DNA of 64,000 nucleotides from Patiria miniata (lineage: Eukaryota > Echinodermata > Asteroidea > Valvatida > Asterinidae). Below the pieces are notes generated by a model. That model had not been told where the DNA came from and did not search any database. It saw nothing but the letters and a program-made list of their open reading frames with translations. Positions 15,001 to 30,000 of the stretch are shown here, in pieces (within the stretch, counting starts at the first letter, position 1; each line of letters begins with the position of its first letter). The DNA lies in assembly GCF_015706575.1 (NCBI RefSeq), contig NW_024037059.1, forward strand, positions 26,732,129-26,796,128, read 5' to 3'. The translations under genes and the position numbers were made by a program.

Positions 15001-15116
15001 CTAAATCTTGAATTTTCTCCGCAACTGCTGGGTTTCAGGACTTGTCCTTTTGCCAGCTTGTGGGCCTCATCGCAAGCTTCCGAACAAGGTATAGTTTGTG
15101 CAGAACTGCCCAGGTT
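1..15116. repeat. Satellite A: 218-bp tandem repeat, about 69 copies
   Basis: Head-to-tail monomers recur every 218 bp. Each carries a HindIII site (AAGCTT), usually a KpnI site (GGTACC) and a short inverted repeat ACGAA-G-TTCGT. Copies differ by scattered substitutions and one-base indels. The array starts before base 1 and ends abruptly inside a monomer at 15116. Because 218 is not a multiple of three, short open frames restart in every copy on both strands; none looks like a protein gene. Some monomers (near 4705, 5966, 7223, 8703, 11041 and 13388) lack about 43 bp between the GGTATA motif and the ACGAAGTTCGT motif, giving units of about 175 bp. No transposon insertion was seen in the array. 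Confidence 0.97.
8431..14480. repeat. Higher-order repeat block inside satellite A (period about 2.34 kb)
   Basis: The diagnostic monomer variant GCCAGTATGTGGGCC occurs at about 8667, 11005 and 13351, giving spacings of 2338 and 2346 bp. A second marker, TAGTTGGTGCAG, occurs near 9315, 10393, 11652, 12738 and 14003, giving alternating spacings of about 1080 and 1260 bp that add up to the same period. The block is therefore made of multimers of diverged monomers that were amplified together, with a five-monomer sub-block duplicated inside. Divergence between monomers within a unit is higher than between corresponding monomers of successive units. Confidence 0.85.
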
Positions 15117-17497
15117 ATTCAATCGTCGGATTAATTTAACTGGGTTGACACTGTTTCAATACCAATTTATTCGGTGCGCAAATAGAATACACTTTGGATG
15201 TCCTTTAACCCGTGTACGCCATTGGAACGGGACATTACAGACATTTAGGATGGTACAAAATCATTTCAAAATGGGATATCCGTATTTTCTTTGGAAAACT
15301 GCTGTTTTGTACATTATTTGTCAATCGTCGGATTAATTTAACTGGGCTGACTCAGTTTCAATACCAATTTATTCGGGGCGCGAATAGAATACATCTTGGA
15401 TGTCCCTTAACCCGTGTATGTAATTGGAACGGGACATTTCGGACATTTAGGATGGTACAAAAATCATTTCAAAATGGGATATCTGCATTTTCCTTGGAAA
15501 ACGGCTGTTTTGTTTCGTAATTATCAACCGTCGGATTAATTTAATTGAGCTGACACTGTTTCAGTTCGGATTTATTCGGGGCGCGAATAGAATACATTTT
15601 GGATGTCCCTTAACCCGTGTGTGTAATTGGAACGGGACATTGCGGACATTTAGGATGGTACAAAATCATTTCAAAATGGGATATCCGTATTTTTGTTGGA
15701 AAACGGCTGTTTTGTATCGTAATTATCAATCGTCGGATTAATTTAATTGGGCTGACTCTGTTTCAATACTGATTTATTTTGGGCGCAAATAGAATACGCT
15801 TTGAGAGTCCCTTAACCCATGTATGCAATTGGAACGGGACATTTCGGACATTTACGATGGTACAAAATCATTTCAAAATGGGATACCCGTATTTTCGTTG
15901 GAAAACGACTGTTTTGTAAGTTAATTATCAATCGTCGGATTAATTTAATTGGGCTGACTCTGTTTCAATACTGATTTATTCGGGGCGCAAATAGAATACA
16001 CTTTGAGATTCCCTTAACCCATGTATGCAATTGGAACGGGACATTTCGGACATTTACGATAATACAAAATCATTTCAAAATGGGATACCCGTATTTTCGT
16101 TTGAAAACGACTGTTTTGCAAGTTAATTATCAATCGTCGGATTAATTTAATTGGGCTGACTCTGTTTCAATACCGATTTATTCGGGGCGCAAATAGAATA
16201 CACTTTGGATGTCCCTTAACCCGTGTATGCCATTGGAACGGCACAATTCGGACATTTAGGATGGTACAAAATCATTTCAAAATGGGATATCCGTATTTTC
16301 TTTCGAAGACGAATGTTTTGTACGTTAATTATCAATCGTCGGATTAATTTAATTGGGCTGACTCTGTTTCAATACTGATTTATTTTGGGCGCAAATAGAA
16401 TACACTTTGAGAGTCCCTTAACCCATGTATGCAATTGAAACGGGACATTTCGGACATTTACGATAATACAAAATCATTTCAAAATGGGATACCCATATTT
16501 TCGTTTGAAAACGACTGTTTTGCAAGTTAATTATCAATTGTCGGATTAATTTAATTGGGCTGACTCTGTTTCAATACCGATTTATTCGGGGCGCAAATAG
16601 AATACACTTTGGATGTCCCTTAACCCGTGTATGCCATTGGAACGGCACAATTCGGACATTTAGGATGGTACAAAATCATTTCAAAATGGGATATCCGTAT
16701 TTTCTTTCGAAGACGAATGTTTTGTACGTTAATTATCAATCGTCGGATTAATTTAATTGGGCTGACTCTGTTTCAATACTGATTTATTTTGGGCGCAAAT
16801 AGAAAACACTTTGGATGTCCCTTAACCCGTGTATGCAATTGGAACGGGACATTTCGGACATTTAGGATGGTACAAAATCATTTCAAAATGGGATATCCGT
16901 ATTTTCTTTGGAAAACGAATGTTTTGTACGTTAATTATCAATCGTCTGATTAATTTAATTGGGATGACTCTGTTTCAATACTGATTTATTCCGGGCGCAA
17001 ATAGAAAACACTTTGGATGTCCCTTAACCCGTGTATGCAATTGGAACGGGACATTTCGGACATTTAGGATGGTACAAAATCATTTCAAAATGGGATATCC
17101 GTATTTTCTTTGGAAAACGGCTGTTTTGTTTCGTAATTATCAATCGTTGGATTAATTTAATTGGGATGACTCTGTTTCAATACTGATTTATTCGGGGCGC
17201 AAAATAGAATACACTTGGGATGTCCCTTAACCCGTGTATGCAATTGGAACGGGCCATTTCGGACATTTAGGATGGTACAAAATCATTTCAAAATGGGACA
17301 TCCGTATTTTCTTTGGAAAACCGGTCTTTTGTATCGTAATTATTAATTGTCGGATTAATTTCATTGGGCTGACTCTGTTTCAATACTGGTTTATTCGGGC
17401 GCGAATAGAATACACTTTGGATGTCCCTGAACCCGTGTAAGCAATTGGAACGGGAAATTTCCGGCATTTAGGAGGTTACAAAATCATTTTACAATTA
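15117..17497. repeat. Satellite B: about 203-bp tandem repeat, about 11-12 copies
   Basis: A motif of the form AATCGTCGGATTAATTTAAT recurs about every 202-204 bp, together with TTCAAAATGGGATA and CTTAACCCGTGTATG. The sequence is unrelated to satellite A and joins it without a spacer at 15116/15117. Two copies near 16140 and 16545 share private changes (GGAACGGCACAATTCGG and TTTCGAAGACGAATG), which shows a two-monomer, about 406-bp unit was duplicated. The last copy decays after about 17480. Short open frames here are artefacts of the repeat. Confidence 0.95.
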
Positions 17498-18145
17498 TTA
17501 TAATACCTGTGTACGTACGTGTCATAAAAGTATCGTAGAGGGCACTAAACAACCATGTATTTTGGGAAAAGATGATCACGGCCAGGCCTTATGAGTATTA
17601 ATTTCTATGAAAAAAATGGAAAGTTTTGCAAAAACAGGAAAGAAAGATATGAAATCAGGCAACCCCCCCCCCCCCCCGGGACTCATGCATGGGACCCGGT
17701 CCTTCCCGCAACGCAACACTACTCAAGGAGTAGTCTGGCGGATATAGCGCCCTCTCATCGGCTATAAGGCAGAACCTTAGTTCAGTAACGTTAACATTTA
17801 TAACATTAACATTCCCAATTGTGAAAAACAATTGCCACAGTCTTCATTACGATTTACTTTAGAGTCGAATAAACAACATTTTCAGTTATTTAAGGTAATC
17901 CACCGTGATAAGAAGTTGAACTTCCTTTATAATTCGTTTTCTCCTAATGTGCATTTGCAATGACTGTTTAGGGCCACCGTAGTGGCAATTAATCCTCACG
18001 GCGGTGCGCCGCCGTAAAAATAGTGCCTAGCCGAAAATCCGGCCAGCCGAAAATCCGGCCCGATTTTCGTGCCAAGATCAGCCTGGTCCAAATTTACGTC
18101 TGGAAGTTCTGTTTATTTTCAACTTTGTGTTATTTTTCTTCAGTT
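17498..18145. other. Spacer between satellite B and NENF, with poly-C tract
   Basis: This stretch holds a 15-base C run at 17663-17677 and no recognisable gene. The segment around 17512-17545 (ATCATAAAAGTATCGTAG-like) is shared with 54612-54635, so part of it is a dispersed repeat. The NENF promoter and 5' UTR should lie here; an open frame in phase with NENF extends upstream to 18023 but has no coding character. No TATA box was identified with confidence. Confidence 0.6.
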
Positions 18146-20651
<2,506 letters not shown>

Positions 20652-20677
20652 CGTACGCTTCCCAGCTGGCTGGTTTC

Positions 20678-20888
20678 CCAGGGAAGTAGTCGAGTCTATC
20701 ACAAGTCCCTGCAAGTGCCTGCAAGTCCATCATTGCAACTCTTCCAGTGTCATTTCAAATCACTAAGCTGTTCCAATGAGCGTTGACAAAGGCATTCCTT
20801 TGTTATTGTTCATCTACTGTTTCTTGTGACCGGACTTGTGATTTACTTGTGACTGCACTTGTGATGGACTCGACTTCATCCCTGGTAG
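20678..20888. mobile_element. Foldback element (GTCGAGTCCATCACAAGT family) in NENF 3' UTR
   Basis: Inverted termini of the type AGTCGAGTCTATCACAAGTC and ACTTGTGATGGACTCGACTT bound about 210 bp. It begins 27 bases after the NENF stop codon, so it would be part of the mature mRNA. Relatives are at 25332-25632, 37126-37770 and, as a degenerate array, 43750-44340. Confidence 0.7.
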
Positions 20889-21032
20889 TTCTGCATCTGA
20901 AGTATCCAGTGACATTGCAATTTTGATGATTATTTTGTACTTTGTAATATTTTTGTCTTGTAATTAGTGAGTTTGAGGCTGTTAGAAATGTTGGGACTAC
21001 TTTTACACGTGTATTCCTTTTTTTTTCTAATG

Positions 21033-21038
21033 AATAAA
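21033..21038 (+). terminator. NENF: NENF polyadenylation signal (AATAAA)
   Basis: AATAAA lies 382 bases after the NENF stop, followed by an A-rich stretch and a GT-rich segment (AGTGTGTCT) about 20 bases on, the normal layout of an animal 3' end. Confidence 0.7.
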
Positions 21039-21059
21039 AAAACAACACCTGAAAAGTGT

Positions 21060-22622
21060 GTCTAACTCCAGCTCTTATTTATTTTCTAGAATTAAATGTA
21101 TCCATTGTAACTTTTAACGTCAACTAAATTCGATTGATCATCATTCTCGATATTCCTGTTTCACATGAATTTCTATCTTCATTATCTTACATTTTTTTCT
21201 CCCCTCTTCTACACCCAATAAACCTGAAATGAGTGAAGATATACACTGTGTAGTGCCTTAAGTAGAAGTTTTGAATATATAATGTGACACCTACTGCCTT
21301 TTTTATACCCAAATTAATCACAAAACTTGTGCCTTGTTGATAACATGTATATTTTGAAGGATTCAATTAACTTATTGTGTAAACCAAATATACTTTAAAT
21401 CTCATATTCATTGTGTAATTGCAATGAGATTGGACAAAACTCAGTCTCTTGTGTTTGCTTTGACCATGCCATGGCTCTTTATCATTTGTATGAACATTAT
21501 ATGTATATTCCATCCAGCCAGCTTAATGATGCTGCTGAATCATGAAGATAAGTGGGAGGAAAATAAATGCCTTGGTAAAGTGTTCAACTGTTTTCTTAGA
21601 AATAACTAAAACGGTGGAAAATTACTGCTGTGGTGGTTGAGATTTTGGTGCTGGTTGGGAATCATCACTGTTGGAATTGTATAACTTCCGATAAAAAAGT
21701 CAGTCCTCTTAAGTTATACCATTAAACTTCTCAATCTATCGAACACCAAGACCAAGGAGACATTGCAACTTGATGTTTATGTTTGTTCTGTTGTAAACAT
21801 TTGTAAACAGTTACTGCTCATTTAGTATCTGTGCACAACATAAATTGTTTTACTGATAAGGCTGTTTATGAGAAGTCATACAAAAATGAAGTACTAGTAA
21901 ATGATCTAGCCTGCGCCTTCCTACTGAAAATATATTAAAAGTTATTCAATGTGTACATGGAATTCTGTATTCACTTAAGTTATTATCAGCTACTTTTGTA
22001 AACCTTTTTTTTATACATATGTGAGGAGCAATCGGTATAATTACGACTGCTGATGTGTTTTCGTAATATTAAACTGATGGGGAATGAATTCTGAAATTTG
22101 ACAATTGTAGATGAATGATTTCCTGAGTTTATTAGTTGGTCACTATGACACAGTTATTCACTTTTGAATGAGACGTCGAACGAAAACATTCTAGGGACGT
22201 TTAGTTGTTGAATCAGTTATTTCTTCACAAAATTTGACTCTCGATCGTAGGGCGGGTTAATTTGTGCGCAAAATGAAAGCCCTTTTTTCTAAGGTTTGTA
22301 AACAACCAAAATTGGACTTAAGTAGTGTCGTTTGGCTAAAAATTCGTCTGCAGAAATTTGTGGGGCTTTTTTTTTTAAGAACATGGGGCATAGCAAGCCT
22401 TTTAATCTCAAAAGTTTTAACGTAAGACTATGCCTTGTCACAAGAGGGCGCTTCACTAAAAAAAAAACGAAGAGAAGAACTACAGAGCCAACCTCGTCCC
22501 CAGTGCTTACTTTATTTCCAACCGCGTTTCCAATGAGAGCAGGTAGTGGTGGGCGCGTACTGTTCGACACCCTGGATACGAGGTTGCTACAGAGCGGCTT
22601 CACAGACAAAACTTTGCCACAA
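21060..22622. other. Intergenic region between NENF and SELENOL
   Basis: AT-rich sequence without a supportable gene. It contains copy 2 of repeat family C at about 22142-22315. The SELENOL promoter and 5' UTR should be at its right end. An open frame in phase with SELENOL runs back to 22332, but its composition (T runs, no similarity I can name) suggests leader rather than coding sequence. Confidence 0.55.
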
Positions 22623-25600
22623 ATGGCAGGTGAAAATGACGAAGATGCCACCGTCGACAAATCATTGGTGGTAAATGTTTTGCATAGTCTTACGAAGGAA
22701 GTGGCCAGGCTTTTGGAATCCGCCAGAAAACAAGCAAAAGGTATGCAGGGAGTAATTTTCAGGGGTTAGCTAAACCATGGAGGTAGAATGGCTAAACAAA
22801 TAAAACAATAACTTGTCAAAAAGTATAGAGAGCGCCCTCCTGCCAATGACTCTGTTGTGCCCATTCTTGAAAATCACGCAATCTTAAGAATGCGCGCGCA
22901 TTCTTAAGAATGAGCGCGCATTCTTAAGAATGAGCACGCGTTCTTAAGAATGAGCGCTCATTCTTAAGATTGGGTGGGAATATCACGTGCACAATTTATG
23001 AATTTTGTGCAATCTTAACAAACATTGCACGACATAATTATGTTAAATGAAATGTATAGCGGTTAAAACTAAAAGGAAACAATTCATATAAAGAGGAAAG
23101 AAAATGTTCTATGCTTCTGTACTCGTATAACTACGATAATTTGAATCAAATTAAACCTGTTATTATTGCTTTTTTCTGCCCACTATAATGGGAAGTTTTG
23201 TAATAACGGAGGACTGGGAACTAGTCTGGGAAGTGCTTTGTTTAGGCAAGACAAGTTACAAGTCCCTGTATGTATCATATATGCATGCCACGAAAAAAAA
23301 ACGATGTCCAGAAGCTGCCAAAATTGCTCTTTTGACTATAGAATCCAGCTCTGCGACGTAATGGTGGGGTGTAAACAATAAATTGGTGGCAATTTAAATG
23401 GGAAATAGCATTAGCACTATGGGATGTCGCAGTATTCTTTCTCATTCTTCACATTCTTCATTCTTACGTTCCCCCCCCCCCCTTTTATTATCCCAAAAAT
23501 CAGAATTCTTTCCACTAGAATTATTATGTCTCTTATTTTTTCCCGGTCCCCCCCCCCCCCCCCCCCACCATATCAATACGCCTATACTTATCATATTCAC
23601 TCTACTTTTCAGCGCCTTGCGTTGCAACAGTATAATTATTGAGAATCAGTGAACGAGGATGCAGCTAGACTTGCCAAGCGCAGCCGGTGCTCGGCATCGA
23701 CAAGACCGTTATCTTGTCGCACATTCTTAAGAATGTGCGCTCAATCTGGAAGAGTTATTTTTTGCGAAGATTGCGCAAGGATCCAGTTGCACATTCTTAA
23801 GAATGTGCATGCACATTCTTAAGAATGCGTGATTTTCAAGAATGGGCACAACAGGGTCAACATTCAAATTGTGGTTAATAATAAATTGTTAAAGTGGTAT
23901 TTGGTAAGTTTGGTGGAAAGATTTCAGTACACGGGCATCGCTATATAAATTTTGAAGCGTCAAAAAGTTACACATGTACGTCCTATGTCGTTGTTTCTCG
24001 ACTTTTTCTCCTTGACTCTCACCTCTTCCTTCTGTACCCTTGTCTGTTATTAATCAGATATTTGCTTACCGAACATCCACGGGAATCGAACCAGGAGCAC
24101 AAGTGTTTTTGTTTTATATCAAAATGTAATTATAATGTATCTGTCTGTTTGAAGTTTGTTGATCTTCATTGTCTGTGCTTCTCTGTGCCAAATATTCCAG
24201 ATTCACTGCAAGACTTTGCATCAAGCAATGTGAATGCACTCGGAGCCAGTATAGGTTTATACTGCGAAGCATTTCTGAGGTAAATATACATTATATACTG
24301 TTCTATTTCATACTGCTTTTACACAGTGCCTTTTTTTTTAAAAAGAGGAATTCCTAAATAAATGTAAATAATTAATGCCTTGCAACCCCGGGCATTTTTG
24401 CTGGAAATCCTCCCGAACAGGGTCTAATGAGTTTAAAACTAGTGTTACACTACATGTAATTGCATAGATTGAAATGAGAAAAAAAAAACGAGTAGAACTA
24501 TATCTTTTTGAGCATTGTGGTACTGGAGGCAGCTTCAATATCTGTTTGATCCAGTAAATCTAAATTTAGGAGGTATTTTCAAAGGAATGAGAGAAAATCA
24601 ACAAAAGTGAGATTTATTCATAAGATGGAATTTGCGTCCGGGTGATGTAAATCAGTATTAGGTTTTGCCCTTCACCGACGTATAAACACTGTATACTCAG
24701 TGTGTTATTCTCTAAAGGAAAAGTTGGAAAAAATCACTCAGTTGGGACTCGAACCCACAACCTTCTGCTTTCTAGCGCAGACGTCTTACCACACGACCAT
24801 CCAGCTTGCAGGATCGGTTGGCTGGTGAGATTTGAATGCTGGTGTAGTGATCTTGTATGTTTGCAGTCTTTGTATTTTACAGTATCTTTGTTTAGAGGAG
24901 AGGCTCATTAAAAGTCAGCACCTGTCATTACTACAACATGTATTCATTGAGCTATTGATCCTTGTTGAAAAATTGACCTGGGGAATTTCAGTTTGGAACA
25001 CTGAATAGCGAATACAACTTTAATTTAACTTTAATGGGGAAGGTTACTACATGATGAACCTTACATGGACTTTGCGTGTTTAGAATTCTGACCTTCAATT
25101 TTCAACATGATTTTCCTTTTTTAACAAACTAAAGGTTGGGAGTCATCACAAGGAAGGCCTTGGATGAAGTGCTGGGACGTTTCTACCGATATCAAGAAAT
25201 CCAGAATGCTGTTGAAGAGCTGGATGATTTAGAGGTATGGTAAGGAAGTTAAGAAACAAATACGTCTGTGAAAGGGCACAACCCAATATTGAATGAAAAA
25301 AATATTTGTTTTTCAAACAGTCTTCAGCTCAGTGTTGTAGTCGAGTCCATCACAAGTCCTTTCACGAGACCAGTCACAAGTCCTTTCATCAGTCCAGTCA
25401 CAAGTAACGGGATGAACAATGACAAAGGAATGCTTTTGTAACAGTTCATTTGAAAATGTAGTGGTTTGACTGGAGTCTGAAGGACTTTCTGATGGACCAC
25501 ACCCGGGCTCGAACCCATGCCACTGCTGCCTCTGAAACACCAGAGCATGAGTCAGGTGCTCTTAACCGCTAGGCCATGACACTCCACTTGTTATAATATT

Positions 25601-27053
25601 TGGGAGGACTTGTGATGCTTGTGACAGACACGACTATAACACTGGTCAATAGTTGCCTCTAATAATGTGGCTCAAGTCCAACCAGGGCTGTTTAAAGCTA
25701 CAGTCCATCATGTCATTTGTGCATTTGTTTCTTTGAAGCAACAAAAGAGTTCAAAATCTAATGAAGGATACTGAGCAACTAACCTGATGAAGTTTCAGCT
25801 AAGCTTCAGCTGTACATTCCGAGAAAAACAGCATTCTAAGATCTCAATTTCAAATCAAAAGTTACTGAATCATGTTTTGAATTGTTTTGAATTGCAGCTA
25901 TACGCGACATCGCGCACTGATCCGACGAATTATAACAACCGCGCGCGTGTGTGCGTCGTTCCAATACTTGTGCGCGCTGAGCTGAATAACAAAACGAACT
26001 ACTAATTTAAATTTTCCTACGGTGCTTCTTAAGAATCACCGTTGGAAATGCCTTCTTTCGTTGATTACTTCAAAATGACAGCTTCCCAGAAAGAATAATT
26101 TCACAGGGAGTTTAGTTCCCTTACTATCTTTCAACCAAGTTTATTTTTCAACAATAATTACGCCAGTTACTTTTCGGATGGCTGCAAATGATGGACTCTA
26201 GCTTTAAATGGCAAACTGCAGAAACTGCCAACAGACCAAATATGTTTTTGAACATGGAAATTAGCTTCCTTGTATTATCTTATCAAATTGTGCAGAGTGA
26301 TTGGAATGCCTTCCTCAAAGACACGGAATCACAACTATCGAAGGGTGAAGCCCAATCCAGCCTATCTATTGGCTCCCCGGGACCATGTGACATTGAGCTA
26401 AAAGACGCCAGAACAGGCAGGTGGGTTCCCTGACTCCAAACTCTGTGCAGTGTGGATTTAACCTAGTGAAAATTCAAGTAATGCATACATAAATGTTAAA
26501 AGTTGGAAGGTGCCTAGTTATACAAAACCCCAAGCTCTGTAATGTCCGTGACGGAGCTTTTAAGAGCTTAGTGAATAAACCTAAAAATGTATTTTTCAAA
26601 TCTTACACATCCATCATCCAGTAATGGTCAAGGAGATTACTGACTAAGAGTTTTGGGTCATTTCTTTGACTCATCAATTAGACATCTTGGTAAATTGGCT
26701 GTGTCACGCCCAAATTGGCTGTGTCACGTAAGGGGTGGCATGGGTGGCTTGTGCGTAAAGCGCTCGCCTCTCACCAAGGTGACCACGTTTCGAATCCTGG
26801 CCGCGGATCGCATGTGAGTAGAGTTGTGCGTTGGTTCTCTCCAGTGCCACGTGGGTTTTTCTCTGGGCCCTTCGGTTTTCCTCCCTCCGGAAAAATCAAA
26901 CACTTTCGATCTCAGGCTGTGTTCCGTGGTCATATATGGGTCGATGTGGCCGGCAGCCATAGGCGCCTTTACGTGCCAGCGGCCTGACCACGTTGTAGCC
27001 GCGTCCTACGCAATTCAGCATACCAGCTGCGAGTAAGGATGATAGCCTCCCAA

Positions 27054-27085
<32 letters not shown>

Positions 27086-30000
27086 ACTTTCTTTCGTAAT
27101 GCTGGAATTACCCATTATGTTTTACTGATGAGGTCTTACATGAGCGATTTAGCTTTTGGATCCGTAAACAGGTGACATCTTATTCAACTTAATAAGTGTT
27201 GCCATAACACCTTGCCAATATTCTTAGTAATAACTTGCCTTTCAAGACCTGTAAAATAAATTGTTACTTACGTTTTAAAGGTTGAGACTTTTACTAATAA
27301 AGAGACACAATTCAAACAAATTTATTTTGTATTGAATGTGGAAACTTTTAAGTTGCTAGCTGTCTTGTCATGTGGAAATCATGAAATGAAACATTTTCAA
27401 ACATGGTATGACTGAAGACAAGGAACTCCAAAAGAAATAACATTTGAAAGGTCCGTAATATGTCATGAAATGTGACCTAAATAAAAATAATGTTAACTAT
27501 TCAGCGGGTACCGCATAGTTTATGCGGTACCCGCTGCTATGTACATCAGATTCGAACCAGCCAACCGATCCCGTTAGCTCGGTGGTCGAGTGGTAAGACA
27601 TCTGCACTAGAAAGCAGTAGGTCTGGGTTCGAGTCCCACCCGAGTGATTTTTTCCATCTTTCACTCGGGAGGTAACACACTGAGTATACAGTGTTTAAAC
27701 GTCGGTGAAGGGCAAAACCTAATTTGAATAATGTTAATCATATAAAAGCAATCCATATTAGTTCCTTTGGAGCAGGAATTTTTCTCGAATTTTCTTGACC
27801 CCTCTACTACGGTAGATCGTTTGGCCAAAATTTGTTTGTGTGTTCAATTGCACATATTCTGTAATTATGATTTTGCATAAAACAGATATTTTAAAAAAAA
27901 ACTTCCCATAGACCAAGCACAATTGGGAGTTACCTATCCAAAGGACACGTCATCGTGGTCCTCCTGCGCCACTTTGCCTGACTACCGTGACGCGACCACG
28001 TGGCCCAACTCCAGCAACGTGCTGAGGACATCGCCCGCTGGGGAGGCCACATCCTGGTTGTCTCGTTTGGCTCACGAGAGGGCGCTCTACAGTGGTTGGG
28101 GATCACCGGGTGCCCATTTGACATGGTTGTGGACGAGGATCGAAAGGTACAGGGACAAAGGGAGAATTTCAAAACATGGATGTGTATGTTCTTGACGTGT
28201 TCTCATCTAGAGTAAGCATACATTTGCATATAGTCCAATCCGGGCCCGATATCAATACTATCACGAAGGCCCCTTCAATGGCGAAAGCATTGGTTAGCTA
28301 TATGTATTGTATGGATAATCCGTCGCTTGGCAGTTGCTTTGTACAATAGCAAGCGCAATAGTTTCTCCATTGAAGGGGGCCTTGGGAGTGTACAGTGTGA
28401 TCACATACCTGGATTCTGCTATAGCTGCTCTCCCATTTGCTAACTAGCCAAACAAATTGAGTCACGAGTTTGCCAGAGCTTCTTTTAAGTAACGGGTACA
28501 GTGGAAAACAAATCAAAAGGAACTCCAACGACAGAATATAGCATATAGACGTCAGACTGAGTTATTTATCAAAATGCAGAGTGCAGTATGCTATTTCTGC
28601 TGTGGGAAAAACTTCTTCATTCCTTTGAATGTGTATATTCAAGCACGATTGTAGTTTTTTAAACTGTCCAAAAAAAACCGACTTAAGCTTAAAGATTTGT
28701 TATGTGTCAAAACTGATGGCAAACAGAATTTTAAGGTGGAAAAAACTGAGGACACAACAGGTTCTGTAAGAGATGGCCTTCAGTTTAATTTGGATGAAAA
28801 TTTTGGGGAAGGGTCGACTGTTTAAAAACTGATGTTACGTCCTTAATACAGTCCTTCTTATTTTCCACTCAGGATTTTACCATTTTGTTAATTTACTCCT
28901 GAACCTTAGGCCAAAAAAAAAAGTCTCCGGTTTCTGGTATGCGCGTGCGTAGCCGTAGCCATGCGCGTCGGCAAAATGAAAAAGTTTTTTTTCAATGAAA
29001 GATGATGTCTCAAAACCGCCAAACTCACTGGTTTGACTGGAATCCTGCTGCTGCACAATTTTAACGTGTTTTTAGATGGGGTTATGATCGAGAATAAGCT
29101 TTATGTGGCCTCTCTGGACTCCCATATATTTGCACTAAGTTTAGTCGGGCACCATTTGCAGTCATCAGTCGACATTTGAAGCAAAAAAAAACAGGTAAAA
29201 AAAAAAAAGTTGCGTCGCCGACCACTTTTTGGACAAGCTCCATACCAGAAACCGGAGATTTTTTTTTTTTGGCCTTATTTTGATATGTGTTCCTGTCCAA
29301 TGTAGGTGTATTCCGCTATGGGTCTGGGCCGTTCGATATCCAAGGTGTGGCACACTAGCACCATCACATACTACGCCGAGATGAAGGCGTCCGGAAGGAC
29401 ACTTCCTTCCAAATTGGAAAATATAGAGGATGATCCAACTCAGGTATTATTACTTTATATTAGCCTAATTTAAAAAAAACAAAAAAAACAACAACAGTAT
29501 GAAGAAGTTTGGTTTCCAGGGGACTCTGGGCCATAGAACCTTCAACTTCTATTTCCTTCAAAATTGTGTCATTTTCATCCCAAACTTTGTTGTAATTTTG
29601 CAAAGTTTTCCAATTTTTATCCACAAATTTCCATCATTTCCTTGAATTCAAAAACCTCCTCAGTTTCTGAGGAGTATCCTAAAATTTTGGAATGTAAGAT
29701 CCTGCAGCCAATTTCATGAAACTTTATGCAATGGCATGAGTCCACTTGTGCCAAAATTTATTGCAAAAGCTGCGTATCATTTCTACTGCGCAATATTTCA
29801 GTTACGACAATTTCACGGAAAATTTCATAGTGCGCAAGTCCACGACTTGCGCAACATTTTATGGCATAACTTGCACAATCATTTTAGGCGGCGTATGTTG
29901 TGGCGTAGTGATGGAAAATGACCTATTTTACCGGCAAATCGTGATCGTCGTGGAGCCTGTGATTGCACGGTTGACACAAGACACTTACAGTGTTTGAAGT

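Noticed and set aside
1..15116. More than sixty overlapping open frames of 60-150 codons on both strands
   Set aside because: They restart with the 218-bp period, appear on both strands and change frame at every indel; they are artefacts of a satellite.
22332..22622. Extension of SELENOL to the upstream in-frame ATG at 22332
   Set aside because: The added residues include poly-Phe and poly-Lys from homopolymer runs and resemble no protein; kept only as an alternative start.
27576..27648. Functional tRNA gene
   Set aside because: Acceptor and T arms fold, but the anticodon loop has eight bases, and several copies share a non-tRNA tail; it is a SINE head.
27912..28146. SELENOL exon 5 as a pseudogene with two nonsense mutations
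   Set aside because: Both TGAs replace the two redox cysteines precisely, all splice phases are intact, and a SECIS lies downstream.
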